Of a stretch of DNA of 64,000 nt, positions 17,888 to 27,473 are shown one piece after another. This DNA comes from Streptomyces ardesiacus (GTDB lineage Bacteria; Actinomycetota; Actinomycetes; Streptomycetales; Streptomycetaceae), in NCBI RefSeq assembly GCF_003112575.1, contig NZ_BEWC01000011.1, positions 186,001-250,000 of the forward strand, given 5' to 3'. Every line of letters begins with the position of its first letter. The first letter of the stretch is position 1. The notes under the pieces were generated by a model. It did no database searches. It saw only the letters and a program-made list of their open reading frames with translations, and was not told the DNA's origin. The translations under genes and the position numbers were made by a program.

Positions 17888-18638
17888 CGACCGTGCGGAA
17901 GTGGCTCGTGAGCCGCCCGGCGTCGTCCAGCACGTGGTAGGCCAGTCCGACGGGCGCGTCCCGGTCCGCGACCTGCGCGCCCTCCCAGGGCAGCCGCAGC
18001 GTCCACGTCACCCCGGGACCCACCACCAGCGGCCGCCCGGCGAACACGGTGGCGGCGGGCGTGTGGGCGTGCCCGGTGAGCAGCCCGGCGATCCCGGGCC
18101 GCCGCTCCAGCAGCGCGGCCAGGCGCTCGGGCCGGTGCAGCCGGTAGGAGTCGGGCAGGGGGTGGTGCACCGGCGTGGGCGGGTGGTGGAAGGCGAGCAG
18201 GGCGGGCAGACCGTCGTCGAGTCCGTCCAGCGACGCCTCGATCCACACGTAGGTCTCCTCATCCAGCTCCCCCTCGTCGCTGCCCGGGATGCTGGAGTCG
18301 CACATCAGGACCGCGCCGCCGTCGAAGACGTGCGCGGCGTTGACCGGGCCGTCGGCGGCGGGGCTGCCGAGCAGAGCCTTGCGGTAGGGGGCGCGGCTGT
18401 CGTGGTTGCCCGGGCAGGTGAGCACGGGGAACGGCGCGGAGCCGTCGTGCAGTCCCAGGATGCGGGCGGCCTCCTCGTACTCCTCCTCCGTGCCGTGGTC
18501 CGCGATGTCCCCGGTGACCAGCAGCGCGTCCACCCGACCCGGCAGGTGCCACAGCCGGTCGCGCACCCGCTCGGCGCGCTCGGTGGCCCGCGGGCTTCCG
18601 TCCAGGTGCAGATCGCTGACGTGCGCGAGTACGAGCAC
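17883..18638 (-). CDS. CpdA/Icc-like metallophosphoesterase
   Basis: A 251-residue calcineurin-fold phosphoesterase. Metal ligands are in SDLHLDG (start), LVTGDIAD, CPGNHDSR, LAFHHPP and LTGHAHTPA, the order seen in cyclic-nucleotide phosphodiesterases of the CpdA/Icc group. The substrate is not certain: cAMP or another phosphodiester is likely. The GTG at 18638 puts the first metal motif at residues 8-10 and has a strong GAGGGGGG ribosome site. In-frame sequence upstream is not protein-like. Confidence 0.88.
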   Translation of the reverse strand: MLVLAHVSDLHLDGSPRATERAERVRDRLWHLPGRVDALLVTGDIADHGTEEEYEEAARILGLHDGSAPFPVLTCPGNHDSRAPYRKALLGSPAADGPVNAAHVFDGGAVLMCDSSIPGSDEGELDEETYVWIEASLDGLDDGLPALLAFHHPPTPVHHPLPDSYRLHRPERLAALLERRPGIAGLLTGHAHTPAATVFAGRPLVVGPGVTWTLRLPWEGAQVADRDAPVGLAYHVLDDAGRLTSHFRTVA

Positions 18639-18807
18639 GGTGTCCCCCCTCTTCCCGCGCCGGATCACGGCGCCCCGGTACCGGTGTCCGGCGTCATCGC
18701 ACCACGAGTCGTGAGGGGTGATCAATGCCAATCGGCTCGCGTCGCCCGCGTCCCGGGGGCAGGATGCTGCCCGTGGTCCCTTCACCCTTGTGCCCCGGGA
18801 GGTCCGG

Positions 18808-19938
18808 ATGACCGGCAGCAGGCCCGCCGCTTCTTTCACCGCCGACGACTACCGGGCCCGCATGGAACGCGCCGCGCGTGCGGCCGCCGACGCCGGGCTG
18901 GCCGGGCTGCTGGTGGCACCCGGCCCCGACCTGGTCTGGCTCACCGGCTACGCACCGACGGCGGACACCGAGCGGCTGACCCTGCTCGTCCTCGCCCCGG
19001 ACCGCGACCCGGTGCTCGTCGTCCCGACGCTGGAGGCCCCGGACGCCGAGAAGGCGGCCGGCGCGCCCGCCCTGACCCTGCGCGACTGGACCGACGGCAA
19101 GGACCCCTACGCCGCCACCGCGTCCCTCCTCGACGACGCCGGCCGCTTCGGCGTCAGCGACAACGCCTGGGCCCTGCACCTGCTGGCCCTCCAGCGGGAG
19201 CTGCCCGGCACGTCGTACGCCTCCCTCACCGAGGCGCTGCCCATGCTGCGCGCGGTCAAGGACCCGGCGGAGCTGGAGCTGCTGGCGGCCGCGGGGGCGG
19301 CCGCGGACGCCGCCTTCGAGGAGATCCGCAAGGTCCGCTTCGGCGGGCGCCGGGAGTCGGAGGTGGCCGCCGACCTCGCCGGCCTGCTGCGCCGGTTCGG
19401 TCACTCCCAGGTCGACTTCACCATCGTCGCCTCCGGCCCGAACGGCGCCAACCCCCACCACGAGGTGGGCGACCGGGTCGTCGAGGACGGCGACATGGTC
19501 GTCCTCGACTTCGGCGGGCTCAAGGACGGCTACGGCTCCGACACCTCCCGCACCGTCCACGTGGGCGAGCCCACCGACGAGGAACGCCGGGTGCACGACC
19601 TGGTCCGCGAGGCCCAGGAGGCCGGGTTCCGGGCGGTGCGGCCCGGGGCCGCCTGCCAGGAGATCGACCGGGCCGCCCGCGCGGTCATCGCCGACGCCGG
19701 GTTCGGCGAGTACTTCATCCACCGCACCGGGCACGGCATCGGCGTCACCACCCACGAGCCGCCGTACATGATCGAGGGCGAGGAGCAGCCGCTCGTGCCG
19801 GGCATGTGCTTCTCCGTGGAGCCGGGCATCTACCTCCCCGGCCGGTTCGGGGTGCGCATCGAGGACATCGTCACCGTCACCGAGGACGGCGGCAGGCGGC
19901 TCAACGACACCGCGCGGGAGCTGGTCCTGGTCGAGTGA
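18808..19938 (+). CDS. M24 family Xaa-Pro aminopeptidase/dipeptidase
   Basis: A 376-residue pita-bread metallopeptidase. The N-terminal creatinase-like domain covers about residues 10-140. The five metal ligands of M24 are visible: Asp in VVLDFGG, Asp in GSDTSRT, His in RTGHGIGV, Glu in SVEPGIYLP and Glu in VRIEDIVTV. It removes N-terminal residues next to proline or cleaves Xaa-Pro dipeptides in the cytoplasm. The ATG at 18808 has GGGAGG upstream and is preferred to an upstream ATG at 18724 that lacks family sequence after it. Confidence 0.92.
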   Translation: MTGSRPAASFTADDYRARMERAARAAADAGLAGLLVAPGPDLVWLTGYAPTADTERLTLLVLAPDRDPVLVVPTLEAPDAEKAAGAPALTLRDWTDGKDPYAATASLLDDAGRFGVSDNAWALHLLALQRELPGTSYASLTEALPMLRAVKDPAELELLAAAGAAADAAFEEIRKVRFGGRRESEVAADLAGLLRRFGHSQVDFTIVASGPNGANPHHEVGDRVVEDGDMVVLDFGGLKDGYGSDTSRTVHVGEPTDEERRVHDLVREAQEAGFRAVRPGAACQEIDRAARAVIADAGFGEYFIHRTGHGIGVTTHEPPYMIEGEEQPLVPGMCFSVEPGIYLPGRFGVRIEDIVTVTEDGGRRLNDTARELVLVE

Positions 19939-19993
19939 CCGGTGCCGGACGGACCCCGAAGACCCCGGCAGACCCGGAAGACGACGGCGCGAG

Positions 19994-20929
19994 ATGACCC
20001 AGGCACCGACACCCACGGCGGACACCGTCCGCGCACTGGTCCGCTCCCTGCTGGGCGGGAGGACCGAACCCGACGTCCGGCCGGTCGCCGAGGGCGCCCC
20101 GGACACCTGGTGGGTCGGCACCCGGCACGTCCTGCGGCTGGCCCCCGACCGGGAGACCGCGGTGCGCAGACGCCGCGAACTGCGCCTGCGCGAACTGGTC
20201 CGGCCGCACGTCCCGGTCGCGCTGCCGGCCGGCGTGGCGCACGGCGAGTGGGCACCGGGCCTGGTGTACACGCTGGACGCGAGGCTGACCGGCGGGTCGG
20301 GCGAGGACCACGACGTGTCCGCCCTGGGCGAGGCGGACCTCGCGGCGCTGCTCACCGGCCTGCGGGAGGTGCCGCTCCGGCAGGCAGAGACGCTCGGCGT
20401 GCCGCGTGCCGCGCCACGCTCCCTGGAGGAGCTGCGGCAGTCCGCCGAGCGCGCCGTGCGCCGCCTCGCCGCGGCCGACGAGTTCGACACCGCGCGGCCG
20501 GAGCGGCTCACCCGGGAGGCCGCGGCCCAGCTCGGCGTCCAGCAGGGCGTGGTGGCCCTCGTCCACCACGCGCTGACCGGCGAACACCTTGTCGTCAGCG
20601 CCGACGGCCGGGTGCGCGGCGTCCTCGGCTGGAGCGAGGCGGTCCTCGGCGACCCGGCCGAGGACATCGCCGGCCTCGCCCTCTCCGTCGGCTCACCCGC
20701 CGCCGTCCGCGCCGCCACCCTCGCCGGGTACGGCGCCCGGCCCTGCCTGCGCGGCCTGTGGCTGGCCCGCTGCGACGCGGTCGTCCGGTGCGCCGCGGCG
20801 CTGGACGAGGGCACCGGCGCGCCGCACTCCCTTCCCCTGCTCAGGACCCGGCTGCGCCACGCCTGGGAACCGATCCTCCTGGAACGCGTGACGGAACTGC
20901 GCGACGAGGGCCCGGACGGCAGCGCCTGA
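19994..20929 (+). CDS. APH-fold protein lacking catalytic aspartates (likely pseudokinase)
   Basis: A 311-residue aminoglycoside-phosphotransferase-like protein. The fold is clear: VGTRHVLRLAPD is the nucleotide strand, and LVHHALTGEHLVVSADGRVRGVLGWSEAVLGDPAEDIA is the catalytic-loop region. In the family the latter reads HxDxxxxN...LDW. Here the catalytic Asp is Ala (HHA), the Asn position is His, and the metal-binding Asp is Gly (VLGW). The remaining sequence is intact with good codon use and no frameshift. It could be a scaffold or regulator, or a decaying gene. It follows the peptidase by 55 bases and is probably cotranscribed. Confidence 0.8.
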   Translation: MTQAPTPTADTVRALVRSLLGGRTEPDVRPVAEGAPDTWWVGTRHVLRLAPDRETAVRRRRELRLRELVRPHVPVALPAGVAHGEWAPGLVYTLDARLTGGSGEDHDVSALGEADLAALLTGLREVPLRQAETLGVPRAAPRSLEELRQSAERAVRRLAAADEFDTARPERLTREAAAQLGVQQGVVALVHHALTGEHLVVSADGRVRGVLGWSEAVLGDPAEDIAGLALSVGSPAAVRAATLAGYGARPCLRGLWLARCDAVVRCAAALDEGTGAPHSLPLLRTRLRHAWEPILLERVTELRDEGPDGSA

Positions 20930-20942
20930 CGGCCCCGGGCCG
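20930..20942. terminator. Weak convergent hairpin before treZ end
   Basis: CGGCCC and GGGCCG at 20930-20942 form a 6-bp stem with a 1-base centre between two convergent genes. The stem is short, so termination is uncertain. Confidence 0.3.
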
Positions 20943-20947
20943 CCCGC

Positions 20948-22693
20948 TCACTCCTGCACCAGCACCACGCTCGACTCGCCCGGCACCCGCAGTATTCCGT
21001 TCGTGCCCGGGCCCTCCACCGGCTCCCACGCCGCCAGCACGCGCGCGGGGCGGGTGCCCAGGGGGATCGCCGCCGGTTCGGTGCCCAGGTTGACGGCCAC
21101 CCGGATGTCGCCGCGCCGGAAGGCCAGCCAGCGCGCCGTGGCGTCGTAGGCCACCCTGGTGTCGGCCAGGTCCGGGTCGGTCAGGTCCGGCTGCTCGGCG
21201 CGCAGGGCGATCAGCCGCCGGTACCAGTCCAGTACGCGCGCGTGCGGCTCGCGTGCGGGCTCCGACCAGTCGAGGCAGGACCGCTCGCGCGTCGCCGGGT
21301 CCTGCGGGTCGGGCACGTCCTCCTCCCGCCAGCCGTGCGCGGCGAACTCCCGCCGCCTGCCGGTGCGCACCGCCTCGGCGAGCTCCGGATCGGTGTGGTC
21401 GGTGAAGAACTGCCACGGCGTGCCGGCCGCCCACTCCTCTCCCATGAAGAGCATCGGCGTGAACGGCGCGGTCAGCGTCAGCGTGGCCGCGCAGGCGGCC
21501 AGACCGGGGGAGACGAGGGAGGCCAGGCGGTCTCCCTGGGCCCGGTTGCCGACCTGGTCGTGGGTCTGGCCGTAGCCCATCAGCCGGTGCGCGGCCACAC
21601 GGCCGCGGTCCAGCGCACGGCCGTGCGAGCGGCCCCGGAAGGAGGAGTAGGTGCCGTCGTGGAAGTAGCCCCGGGTCAGCGTCTTGGCGAGCGCCGCCAG
21701 CGGGTCGCGGGCGAAGTCGGCGTAGTACCCCTGCGACTCCCCGGTCAGCGCGGTGTGCAGCGCGTGGTGGAAGTCGTCGTTCCACTGCGCGTGCACGCCC
21801 AGACCGCCCTCCGCGCGCGGGGTGATGATCCGCGGGTCGTTCAGGTCGGACTCGGCGATCAGGAACAGCGGCCGCTCCAGGTCGGCCGCCAGGCCGTCCA
21901 CGGCGGCCGACAGCTGCTCCAGGAAGTGGCACGCGCGCGTGTCGACCAGGGCGTGCACCGCGTCCAGGCGCAGACCGTCGATCCGGTAGTCCCGCAGCCA
22001 CGCCAGCGCGCTGTCCACCAGATACGCCCGCACCTCGTCGGAGCCGGGCGCGTCCAGGTTCACGGCGACACCCCAGGGAGTGTGGTGGGTGTCGGTGAAG
22101 TACGGGCCGAAGGCGGGCAGATGGTTGCCGGAGGGCCCCAGGTGGTTGTGCACCACGTCCAGGACCACGCCGAGGCCCAGCTCGTGCGCCCGGTCCACGA
22201 AGCGTTTCAGCGCCTCGGGCCCGCCGTACGGTTCGTGCACCGCCCAGGGCGAGACCCCCTCGTACCCCCAGCCGTGCCGCCCGGGAAAGGGACACAGCGG
22301 CATCAGCTCGACGTGCGTGACACCCAGCCGCACCAGGTGGTCCAGGCGCTGCGCGGCGGCGTCGAGCGTGCCCTCGGGCGTGTACGTCCCCACGTGCAGC
22401 TCGTACAGGACACCGCCGGGCAGCGGACGCCCGGACCAGTGGACCCGCCACGGGTACCGGCCGTGGTCGACGACCGCGCTCAGCCCGTCGGGACCGTCCG
22501 GCTGGCGGCGCGAGCGCGGGTCCGGCAGCACGGGGCCGCCGTCCACCGCGAAGCCGTACCGCGAGCCGTCCCTCGCCTCCGCCTCACCGCACCACCACCC
22601 CGGCCGCTCCGGATCGCGCTCCAGCGCGCGCGTGGCGCCCTCGCACTGCAACGTCACTCGGCCGGCCTGCGGTGCCCACACCTCGAACTGCAC
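20948..22693 (-). CDS. treZ: Maltooligosyltrehalose trehalohydrolase TreZ
   Basis: A GH13 hydrolase of 581 residues. It has an N-terminal beta domain (MQFEVWAPQAGRVTLQCEG) and a TIM barrel with conserved regions VVLDVVHNHLGPSGN (I), GLRLDAVHAL with the nucleophile Asp (II) and LFLIAESDLNDPR with the acid Glu (III), plus WNDDFHHALH typical of TreZ. It releases trehalose from maltooligosyltrehalose made by TreY. treY and glgX lie on the same strand 2-9 kb upstream but are separated by plus-strand genes, so treZ has its own promoter in the 178-base gap shared with the FHA gene. Confidence 0.95.
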   Translation of the reverse strand: MQFEVWAPQAGRVTLQCEGATRALERDPERPGWWCGEAEARDGSRYGFAVDGGPVLPDPRSRRQPDGPDGLSAVVDHGRYPWRVHWSGRPLPGGVLYELHVGTYTPEGTLDAAAQRLDHLVRLGVTHVELMPLCPFPGRHGWGYEGVSPWAVHEPYGGPEALKRFVDRAHELGLGVVLDVVHNHLGPSGNHLPAFGPYFTDTHHTPWGVAVNLDAPGSDEVRAYLVDSALAWLRDYRIDGLRLDAVHALVDTRACHFLEQLSAAVDGLAADLERPLFLIAESDLNDPRIITPRAEGGLGVHAQWNDDFHHALHTALTGESQGYYADFARDPLAALAKTLTRGYFHDGTYSSFRGRSHGRALDRGRVAAHRLMGYGQTHDQVGNRAQGDRLASLVSPGLAACAATLTLTAPFTPMLFMGEEWAAGTPWQFFTDHTDPELAEAVRTGRRREFAAHGWREEDVPDPQDPATRERSCLDWSEPAREPHARVLDWYRRLIALRAEQPDLTDPDLADTRVAYDATARWLAFRRGDIRVAVNLGTEPAAIPLGTRPARVLAAWEPVEGPGTNGILRVPGESSVVLVQE

Positions 22694-22871
22694 GGACGGT
22701 TCCCCTTCGTCTGCTCACCGTGATGTAGCCCGTACATGGTCCTGCAAAAGTGATCGTTCCGCTGGGGATTGCCCCGGCCCGCGGCGAGTGTCGTGCCCCG
22801 CGCGCGCGGAGGCGGGCCGCCGTTCTTCCGTTTTCTGGACACCCCGGCGCCGCTGACCGACAATCAGCTTC

Positions 22872-23423
22872 GTGACGTCGTCCTTCGAGTTCCACACGTA
22901 TCCCGCGCGGCTGTCGGACGCGGAGCGCGACAAGGCGCTGAGCGTCCTGAGGGACGGCGTTGCCATGGGGCGCCTGTCGCACGACACGTTCGTCCGCCGG
23001 ATGGAGCTGGCCCTCGCCGCCCGCCGCCTGGAGGAGCTGACCGCGCTCACCGCCGACCTGCGCAGGGAGGGCCGGCTGTCGCGGATGGTGTTCGGCACCG
23101 TCGAGGCGGTGTCCGGGTTCGGTGTACGGCTCGGCCGGGCGTGGCGGGCCGAGCGGCTGCCCAAGCTGCTGCTGCCCCACCCCGGCGCCGGCCACCCGCT
23201 GCGCATAGGGCGCGACCCGGCGAGCGGGCTCAGGCTGAGTCACGAGACGGTCTCCCGGGTGCACGCGGAACTCAGCCGCCAGGGCGGCATGTGGGTGCTG
23301 CGCGACCTCGGCTCCACCAACGGCACCACGGTCAACGGGCGACGGGTCATCGGCGCCGCCGTCGTCCGCGAGGGCGACCAGATCGGTTTCGGCCGGATGT
23401 CCTTCCGCCTCGCGGCCGACTGA
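22872..23423 (+). CDS. DUF1707-FHA domain protein
   Basis: A 183-residue protein. The N-terminal ~60 residues match DUF1707 (RLSDAERDKALSVLRDGVAMGRLSHDTFVRRMELALAARR). The C-terminal FHA domain has the phosphothreonine-binding signature LRIGRDPASGLRL, SHETVSRVHAEL and DLGSTNGTTVNGRRV. FHA domains read phosphothreonine, so it is probably a partner of a Ser/Thr protein kinase that is not in this window. The GTG at 22872 has only a weak ribosome site. Confidence 0.88.
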   Translation: MTSSFEFHTYPARLSDAERDKALSVLRDGVAMGRLSHDTFVRRMELALAARRLEELTALTADLRREGRLSRMVFGTVEAVSGFGVRLGRAWRAERLPKLLLPHPGAGHPLRIGRDPASGLRLSHETVSRVHAELSRQGGMWVLRDLGSTNGTTVNGRRVIGAAVVREGDQIGFGRMSFRLAAD

Positions 23424-23504
23424 CGCGCCGGATCCTCTTTGCTTCTCGCAGTGTTGACGTGCCCCCCAACTCGTGACTGACTGTGCGTACACCGCGCACA
23501 CCAG

Positions 23505-24890
23505 GTGCATCGACGGCCCACTTCGTGGAGGTGTGCCCTGCCGCCCCTCCTGCGCTACCCGACCGTGGACGAGCTGGGGGCCCGGGCCGCCGCATTCGTC
23601 GCCCGGCATCCCCGCCACGCCGGGCTGCGCCGCGTCGGCACCTCCCGCGGGGGTCACCCGCTGCTGCTGCTCTCCGTCGGCCGCGGCAGCCGCCAGGTCC
23701 TCGTCGTCGCCGGACCGCACGCGAACGAACCCGTGGGCGGCGCCACCGCCCTCCGGCTGGCCGAGCGGGCGGTGGCCGACCCCCGGCTCACCGAGGGTGC
23801 CGACGCCACCTGGAACCTGCTGCTGTGCGTCGACCCCGACGGGCTGCGCCGCAACGAGGGCTGGCTGACCGGCCCCTACACCCTCGGCCGCTACGCCCGT
23901 AACTTCTTCCGGCCCGGCTTCCTCGAACAGCCCGAGTGGCTGCCCGACGGCCCGGACCGCGCCACGCTGCCCGAGACCCGCACCCTGCTGGCCCTCCAGG
24001 AGGAGCTGCGGCCCTTCCTCCAGTGCTCCCTGCACGGGGTGGACGTCGGCGGAGGCTTCGTCGAACTGACCCACGACCTGCCGGGCCTGGCCCAGCGCAT
24101 CTCCCACACCGCCGCCCGCCTCGGCATACCCCGCGAACTCGGCGCCTACGACACCCTGTACTGGCCCGACCTCGGCCCCGCCGTCTACCGCATCCCGCCG
24201 CCCCGCCGCGGCGACTTCACCGCCGCCATCACCGAGGCCGCCGTCGACTCGACGTGGTGCCACCCGCGCCGCTACGGCACGGTCACCGCGGTCGTCGAGG
24301 CACCCATGTGGGCCGTGGCCGACGTCGCGGACGACTCGCCCCCGGCCGACCGCGACGCGGTGCTGCGCACCGTGAGCCGCACCCTGCGCCACGACACCCG
24401 GCGCCTGCACCGCGTCCTGGCCCGCCTGAGACCCCACCTCGCCGCCGTGCCGGAGGCGGCGCACCTGCTCGCGCCGGTCGACGACTACCTGCTGGTCTGT
24501 CCCCGGCTCGCCGACGCGTGGGACCCCGACACCGACGACGGGACCGGCCGCTCGCTGCCGCCGATGAACACCTCCCACCTCGTGGCGCTGCGGCTGGCCG
24601 GACGGCGCCTGTCCCTGCGGACCGCGGGACTGCTGCACCAACTGGTCACCCGTACCGGCGGCGACCCGGCGGGCGTCCTGCCCGAACTGGACCGGCTCGT
24701 CGACGAGGGCTGCGCCGACTACCGCGACGGCTGCGCCGCGCACTGGATACCGGTGGGGCGTCAGGTGGAGTACCAGACCCGGGTCGTACTCGCCGCGTTC
24801 GAACTGGCCGGACGGCGACCCGTCGCGGGAGCCCGCTCGGGCGGGCCCGGCCGGGGGACCGGGGCCACGGTGCCGGTGCACCGGGACTGA
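23505..24890 (+). CDS. M14-family zinc carboxypeptidase-like protein
   Basis: A 461-residue protein with the M14 zinc site: His72 and Glu75 in GPHANEPVGG, the third ligand His in QCSLHGVDVGG, and a candidate catalytic Glu in VTAVVEAPMW. There is no signal peptide, so it acts in the cytoplasm, perhaps on peptidoglycan peptides or a modified peptide. The start is uncertain: a GGAGG ribosome site at 23526-23530 points to a CTG at 23537 in the same frame, while the nearest GTG in frame is at 23505. It runs convergent to treY with only a weak hairpin between. Confidence 0.78.
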   Translation: MHRRPTSWRCALPPLLRYPTVDELGARAAAFVARHPRHAGLRRVGTSRGGHPLLLLSVGRGSRQVLVVAGPHANEPVGGATALRLAERAVADPRLTEGADATWNLLLCVDPDGLRRNEGWLTGPYTLGRYARNFFRPGFLEQPEWLPDGPDRATLPETRTLLALQEELRPFLQCSLHGVDVGGGFVELTHDLPGLAQRISHTAARLGIPRELGAYDTLYWPDLGPAVYRIPPPRRGDFTAAITEAAVDSTWCHPRRYGTVTAVVEAPMWAVADVADDSPPADRDAVLRTVSRTLRHDTRRLHRVLARLRPHLAAVPEAAHLLAPVDDYLLVCPRLADAWDPDTDDGTGRSLPPMNTSHLVALRLAGRRLSLRTAGLLHQLVTRTGGDPAGVLPELDRLVDEGCADYRDGCAAHWIPVGRQVEYQTRVVLAAFELAGRRPVAGARSGGPGRGTGATVPVHRD

Positions 24891-24920
24891 CCCGGCCCGC
24901 CCCGCCTCCGGGCCCCGCCG

Positions 24921-27392
24921 CTACTCCTGCACCGTGTCCACCCGTTCCAACAGCGCCACCGGTGTGTCGGCGAAGAGCTCCGCCAGGCGCGCGTGCCCCT
25001 CGAACTCCCGCCCCGGCGCCAGCGCGTCGGTCCACCGGCCCGGCGGCAGCGCCAGCGTCGTGCCGCGCCATCCCCCCGCCTCCGCCAGGCGCAGCGACAG
25101 CCGTGTCACGGCCGTCACGGCCGCACCGGAGCGGGCGAACGCCACGCAGTGCGCCGCCGCCGGGCCCTCGGCGTGCAGCGGCTCGTACGTCGCCCCCTCG
25201 CCGAAGGCACCGGGGCGCCGTGCCCGCAGCGCCAGCGCGGCCCGGGTCACCGCCGCCTTCTCCCCGCGCTCCCCGGCGCCCACGCCCGGGCCGTCGGCCC
25301 CGGCGGCGGGGAAGTCCACCGGGCGGCGGTTGTCCGGGTCCACCAGCGCCAGGTACTCGTGCTCGGTGCCCTGGTAGAGGTCCGGCACGCCCGGCATCGT
25401 CAGGTGGACCAGGGCCGTGCCGAGGACGTTGGCCCGGACGTGCGGCTCCAGCGCCTTGCGCAGCGCGGCGACGCGTTCGCCCGGCGCGCCGCACGGCCCC
25501 GACGCCACGAACCGGGCCACGGCCTCCTCGTACGCGGGGTCCTGCTCCGTCCAGCTGGTGTGCGTCCCGGCCTCGCGCACGTGCTTCAGCAGCGCCTCCC
25601 GCACCCGTTCCTCGTCCGCCGGGCCCAGACCGAACACCGTCTGCCAGGCCGCCCACGCGAGCTGTCCGTCCGGCAGCCCCTCGCCCGTTCCGGTGAGCTC
25701 CGCGGTCCCGGTGACCTCCGTCAGGGTGTCCGCCCACCGCGCGGGGCACTGCGTGAGCACCGCCAGCGCGGCCCGCACGTCGGCGCTGCGCTTGGTGTCG
25801 TGGGTCGTCACCACCGTGCCCGTCGCCGGCCAGTCGCGCTGCACGCGCGCGCAGTAGCCGTGGAACTCCTGCGCCGACACCGCCGGACGGCCGGGGTCGC
25901 CGCCCACCTCGGTCGCCGACAGCAACGGCACGTAGCGGTAGAAGGCGGTGTCCTCGACGGACTTGGCACGCAGCGCCGACGCGGTCTGCGCGAACCGCGT
26001 CCGGAACTCCCGACGGTCGGGCCCGTCCCCGTACCGCCCGAGCAGCAGGCCGCGTACGACGTCCACCGCGCCCGCCTCCTCGGGCACCGTGAAGGCGCGC
26101 CGCGCCCCGGCCGCCGCATCCTCGGTGACGACCGTCGCCGCGTCCACCGACGTGTACGGCCGGTACACCTCCATGCGGACCAGCAGTTCCCGCAGCGCCG
26201 TGCGCAGTGCCCAGGGGGCCCGGTCGCGCAGCGCCAGGTCGGGCGAGGTGGCGCACAGGCGGTGCGCCACCCGGGTCAGCCGGTCCAGCTCGGTGGCCAG
26301 CTCGTGCCCGAGCACCTCGTACGCCGCGCGCCGCACCGTCGCCGCCCAGTCCCCGCCCCCGTCCGCCGACGGGGCGGCGAACTCGTGGTAGCCGTCCAGC
26401 AGTCCCCGGTGCCCGGCCGGGTCCGTGAACAGCCCGTCGACGTGCCGCAGGGCGTCGTACCCGGTGGTGCCGGCGACGGGCCAGGCGGCGGGCAGCCGCT
26501 CCCCGTCCGCGAGGATCTTCTCCACCACCGTCCACCGGCCGCCGCTTGCCTCGTGCAGCCGCGCCAGGTAGGCGTCGGGGTCGGCGAGGCCGTCGGGGTG
26601 GTCGACGCGCAGCCCGTCGACCACGCCCTCGCGCAGCAGCCGCAGGATCGTGCCGTGCGTGGCGTCGAAGACCCCGGGGTCCTCCACGCGGACCCCGATC
26701 AGCTCCGAGATGCTGAAGAAGCGCCGGTAGTTCAGCTCGGTGCGGGCCAGCCGCCACCACACCGGGCGGTACCACTGAGCGTCCAGCAGCCGCGGCAGCG
26801 GCAGGTCCGCGGTGCCCTCCCGCAGCGGGAAGGCGTGCTCGTGGTAGCGCAGCACGTCGCCCTCGACCCGGAGGTCGCCCGCCACCTCGCCGACCGGGCC
26901 GCCCAGCACCGGCAGCAGCAGCCGCCCGCCCTGTGCCTGCCAGTCGATGTCGAACCACCGCGCGTACGGCGACTCGGGCCCCTCGCGCAGCACCTCCCAC
27001 AGCGCGCGGTTGTGGCGCGGCGACATCGCCATGTGGTTGGGCACGATGTCCACCACCAACCCCAGACCGTGCTCCCGCGCGGTGCGCGACAGGGCGCGCA
27101 GGCCCTCCTCGCCGCCCAGTTCCGCGCGCACGCGCGTGGGGTCGACGACGTCGTAGCCGTGCCGGGAGCCCGGGACCGCCTCCAGCACGGGGGACAGGTG
27201 AAGGTGCGACACGCCGAGCGAGGCCAGGTACGGCACGGCCGCCGCCGCGGCCTCGAAGGGGAAGGCCGGCTGCAACTGGAGCCGGTAGGTGGCCGAGGGG
27301 GCGAGGAAGGAGGCGGGGACGGCGGGGACGGCGGGGACGGCGGGGGCGGGGGAGGCCGGGGACGGCACCGGGTCGGGTCGCTCAGGTGTCAT
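24921..27392 (-). CDS. treY: Maltooligosyltrehalose synthase TreY
   Basis: A GH13 isomerase of 823 residues that converts the reducing-end alpha-1,4 bond of maltodextrin to alpha,alpha-1,1. Marks are SATYRLQLQPAFPFEAAAAAVPYLASLGVSHLHLSP at the N-terminus, HGYDVVDPTRV, VVDIVPNHMAM, GLRVDHPDGLADPDAYLARL (nucleophile Asp) and VVEKILADGERLP (acid Glu). The first ~25 residues are a low-complexity Pro/Ala/Val run. Its product is the substrate of TreZ. It is preceded by a terminator after glgX, so it is probably transcribed on its own. Confidence 0.95.
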   Translation of the reverse strand: MTPERPDPVPSPASPAPAVPAVPAVPASFLAPSATYRLQLQPAFPFEAAAAAVPYLASLGVSHLHLSPVLEAVPGSRHGYDVVDPTRVRAELGGEEGLRALSRTAREHGLGLVVDIVPNHMAMSPRHNRALWEVLREGPESPYARWFDIDWQAQGGRLLLPVLGGPVGEVAGDLRVEGDVLRYHEHAFPLREGTADLPLPRLLDAQWYRPVWWRLARTELNYRRFFSISELIGVRVEDPGVFDATHGTILRLLREGVVDGLRVDHPDGLADPDAYLARLHEASGGRWTVVEKILADGERLPAAWPVAGTTGYDALRHVDGLFTDPAGHRGLLDGYHEFAAPSADGGGDWAATVRRAAYEVLGHELATELDRLTRVAHRLCATSPDLALRDRAPWALRTALRELLVRMEVYRPYTSVDAATVVTEDAAAGARRAFTVPEEAGAVDVVRGLLLGRYGDGPDRREFRTRFAQTASALRAKSVEDTAFYRYVPLLSATEVGGDPGRPAVSAQEFHGYCARVQRDWPATGTVVTTHDTKRSADVRAALAVLTQCPARWADTLTEVTGTAELTGTGEGLPDGQLAWAAWQTVFGLGPADEERVREALLKHVREAGTHTSWTEQDPAYEEAVARFVASGPCGAPGERVAALRKALEPHVRANVLGTALVHLTMPGVPDLYQGTEHEYLALVDPDNRRPVDFPAAGADGPGVGAGERGEKAAVTRAALALRARRPGAFGEGATYEPLHAEGPAAAHCVAFARSGAAVTAVTRLSLRLAEAGGWRGTTLALPPGRWTDALAPGREFEGHARLAELFADTPVALLERVDTVQE

Positions 27393-27430
27393 GCCAAGCT
27401 ACGTACCCGCCCCGCCGCCTTTCCTGTCAC

Positions 27431-27458
27431 CGGCCCCCTGCACGGGTGCAGGGGGCCG
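27431..27458 (-). terminator. Strong hairpin after glgX
   Basis: CGGCCCCCTGCAC at 27431-27443 pairs perfectly with GTGCAGGGGGCCG at 27446-27458 around a 2-base loop. It lies 16 bases after the glgX stop and before the treY start on the same strand, so it probably separates the two transcripts. Confidence 0.8.
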
Positions 27459-27473
27459 CGTCCGGGCCGGGGC

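Noticed and set aside
14935..18246. Long minus-strand frame opposite geosmin synthase
   Set aside because: It is antisense to a certain gene and its Val/Leu/Gly/His-rich repeats are codon shadow.
14931..19997. Very long plus-strand frame of 1688 codons
   Set aside because: It is an out-of-frame shadow over geosmin synthase, the phosphoesterase and the peptidase, rich in Arg, Pro and Gly with no domain.
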